From Alentia gelatinosa (taxonomy: Eukaryota; Annelida; Polychaeta; Phyllodocida; Polynoidae): 64,000 nt of DNA. Shown in pieces: positions 62,184-64,000 of the stretch. The position numbers and the translations under genes were made by a program. The stretch spans positions 140,439,118-140,503,117 of the forward strand of contig OX465579.1 in assembly GCA_950022655.1 (NCBI GenBank), read 5' to 3'. Numbering within the stretch: the stretch's first letter is position 1; each line of letters begins with the position of its first letter. The notes under the pieces are model-generated. The model did not search any database and had not been told where the DNA came from. It saw only the letters and a program-made list of their open reading frames with translations.

Positions 62184-63306
62184 TATATGGTCAATTCTCC
62201 CAGATCGTGATCGATGCCCATGTACAGTGACCAAAAATTCAAACTAGTTATATCTTCATGAAAATGTGGGAATTTATGGTAGGAGACGATACCTTATATT
62301 TGTGAAAGTTGGGAACACTAATCTTTATGGGAAATTATTTTTTTAGCTGAATGAATTTAACCTTATAACCTATATGTCACTGTACGTGGTCAATGAGGTT
62401 TTAGGGTAAATATTGGTTGTTACTTTTTAGCAGAATCAGATTTTCATTATCAGAAAATGAATCTTTAATCATATTGAGAAAATTAAAGTTGATTAATATT
62501 ATTCAGAACATAATGCCCACGTACGGTGACTGACCCACGTATGGTGACATAAATGAAAACACATGTATGTTTCTTGGCATGAACATGCCTGAAGTTCTTG
62601 CAAATTGCAGATGTTAATGGTTCCATAATACTCTATTTATGTATAGAATATCATTCACTAATAATGTAAATCTTTTTCCTTACATAAGCAACACCTAATA
62701 ATTTCTGCCCATGTACGGTGACCAAATAAATTTCACCACCCATGTTCATTTGGCTGTGGTATATTTGATGGGAGAATTAATTTATACACTACAGATGTTA
62801 TGAAATCTGTTAACATACCTCTTTTACTTGGAGGGTTAAAAAGTACCCAAAAAAGTATGTTTCTATAATTTTTGTACCTTTTAATATGGCTTGCCCACGT
62901 ACGGTGACATACCCTTCACCGCTGATTTTTTACACCTAGACTACATACAAATTTCCCTTATTAAACATTTATTATGTTTTATAAGTTCTGCAACACATTT
63001 GTGGGTATGAAATATTCAGACCAGATAAATATTTGTAGTTACAAATGAATAAGAGGTCTTCAAAATATAGATATACAGGTTTTGTCTATGAATTTTTAGC
63101 TAAAAATGCCTATTTTAGGGATTTATGAATTTTCTTTCAAGATATAGGTACATGAAAGTAGGGTTCCCCTGACAGATTTCTCAATTCTGCATACTCTAAA
63201 AGCGTTTCTGATATCATAAAACGAATTTTAGATAGTGAAACAACCCTTTGGATTATTGGTCACCGTACGTGGGCATCGATCACAATCTGGGAGAATTGAC
63301 CATATA
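62184..63306. repeat. 50-bp inverted repeat within the CACTG element
   Basis: 62184-62233 (TATATGGTCAATTCTCCCAG onward) and 63257-63306 are inverse copies with about three mismatches. The right copy lies 28 bp inside the right end of the CACTG element. This could be an internal fold-back of that element or a second nested element of 1.1 kb. Confidence 0.8.
62216..63274. repeat. 17-bp motif GCCCACGTACGGTGACC, six interspersed copies
   Basis: Copies (allowing one to three changes) are at 62216-62232, 62515-62531, 62533-62549, 62707-62723 and 62893-62909 in direct orientation, and at 63258-63274 inverted. The surroundings are AT-rich and unrelated between copies. The pattern is like the subterminal binding-site arrays of EnSpm/CACTA elements. 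Confidence 0.85.
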
Positions 63307-63334
63307 TATGTAAAATAGTGGTTTTCGTGCAGTG

Positions 63335-64000
63335 TAGGTACCATTCATTGTCATAAACGACAGCCAACCAGCTTTCTTTTTCGTAAGTGATTTCGGTGTC
63401 ACTAACTGTAGGAGAAACCGTTGCCTCATGTGACTCATCCTCATCATCCAAAGACACATTGTCAGATGCATCACCATCCGGCAGACTTGGTGTAGGCGAA
63501 GAAAAACGGAGAACCCTCCTCTGCCAACCAGGACATGTGAATTTCCACACGCCAGATTCCACATCAAAGCAGCATGCTTTGTAGCACGAAATGTCTCTAA
63601 TAAAAAGAACACCTTCCTCTGGACAAACAACAGCATGTGTTTGCATAGTGCGTGGGATAGGAGCAACGCATGTAAGAAAAGACAGTTCTTCACTAGCAAA
63701 ATTCAGTGTGACTGACAGTACGCATATGTACTGGACAGATGTCCCCTCTTGCTTATTACCTGCCTCGGCAAACTGGTTTGCATTTTCAATGTTGTTGTTT
63801 TTCTTGACCTCATTGTCGGCCATTCTCTTTGCTGCTGCACCAATGCCGTCGCAGGCACCCTTGCCGTGACCGGACTCAAAATAGCACCAGGTGGCTTCTC
63901 TCTCAAAGAGTTTCTTGTGCTTGCAAATGACACTGAAGATCTTTCGATTACGGTATTGAGAAGAGGGACTGTCTGTCAGGTAATGTACCCAAGATACGAA
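63335..64000 (-). CDS. DDE-like transposase gene, middle part (runs off the window)
   Basis: The minus-strand frame is open from the window edge. It reads HYLTDSPSSQYRNRKIF, then FESGHGKGACDGIGAAAKR, then a region with CVAPIPRTMQ, ISCYKACCF, a DE-rich linker, and WLAVVYDNEWY, where it meets the CACTG element. The frame then runs 27 residues into the element before a stop at 63260. The blocks TDSPSSQY and FESGHGKG-x-CDGIG are, from memory, shared by a widespread group of uncharacterised transposase-like proteins, with D and E as plausible catalytic acids. The internal ATG at 63821 is not the true start. Without the insertion the protein would continue at 61269. Confidence 0.65.

Larger units (their letters stand above)
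61270..63334. mobile_element. CACTG-type (EnSpm/CACTA-like) non-autonomous transposon, 2065 bp
   Basis: The ends CACTGCACAAAAC and the inverse CACTGCACGAAAAC, extending to TTTACATATGTATG / TTTACATATATATG, are flanked by the 3-bp duplication TAG (61267-61269, 63335-63337). CACTR ends with 2-3 bp duplications define the EnSpm/CACTA group. The left half is dense in GTCTATGAGACGC- and TATATACGCC-type words; the right half holds six copies of a GCCCACGTACGGTGACC motif. No transposase is encoded. It sits inside the transposase frame described on both sides; removing the element and one TAG copy leaves that frame open. Confidence 0.85.

Noticed and set aside
61009..63823. Transposase pieces considered as two exons of a host gene with a 2-kb intron
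   Set aside because: The junction shows transposon ends and a 3-bp target duplication instead of GT...AG borders, and the frame continues exactly across the duplicated codon.

Overview
The window is animal nuclear DNA. Coding exons are short and widely spaced, introns run to 17 kb with GT...AG borders, and there are many microsatellites, long C/G homopolymers, MITE-like DNA transposons and a Ty3/gypsy relic. The style (a Rab3 gene with an ETSAKEN-type C-terminal half, a Mag-like gypsy element, and TTAA-, TA- and CACTG-type DNA transposons) fits a lophotrochozoan, most likely a mollusc. The species cannot be named from the sequence. Most open frames under about 200 codons look like chance frames and are left out.

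Host gene: the one gene I can read completely in coding sequence is Rab3, on the minus strand. Its coding exons lie at 40189-39965, 32296-32178, then either 29404-29280 (call it 3a) or 28756-28632 (3b), then 11788-11601. The product is 218 residues with all GTPase motifs and a C-terminal CQC double-prenylation motif. Exons 3a and 3b are homologous, are both exactly 125 nt, and have identical phases and good splice sites. Using both or neither gives a premature stop, so they behave as a mutually exclusive pair that swaps residues 116-156, which include the NKCD guanine-specificity motif.

Layout: 1-11.1 kb has no recognisable gene apart from one copy of a fold-back repeat (5975-6264) and GC-rich patches. 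11.1-11.3 kb holds a candidate Rab3 polyadenylation signal, a twin E-box and a CTCF-like motif. 11.6-40.2 kb is Rab3; its introns carry two arrays with a period near 43 bp, a hAT-like MITE, a tRNA-derived SINE, twin CRE sites, G-quadruplex-like repeats and long G/C tracts. 41.7-50.0 kb is a transposon zone: a 577-bp TA-flanked element, a pogo-like 171-bp MITE, a broken gypsy pol, and a piggyBac-like MITE. 58.2-60.0 kb is a tandem array with a period near 372 bp, with a second piggyBac-like MITE inserted. 60.1-60.8 kb holds an ADD-type zinc-finger exon like those of DNMT3. 61.0-64.0 kb holds, on the minus strand, the 3' part of a DDE-like transposase gene split by a 2065-bp CACTG-type transposon with a perfect 3-bp target duplication.

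The strongest unusual signals are (1) the mutually exclusive Rab3 exon pair; (2) a three-copy fold-back family in which long hairpin stems differ in sequence between copies yet remain self-complementary; and (3) the CACTG element with a 17-bp internal motif present six times, inserted in frame-traceable fashion in another transposase gene.
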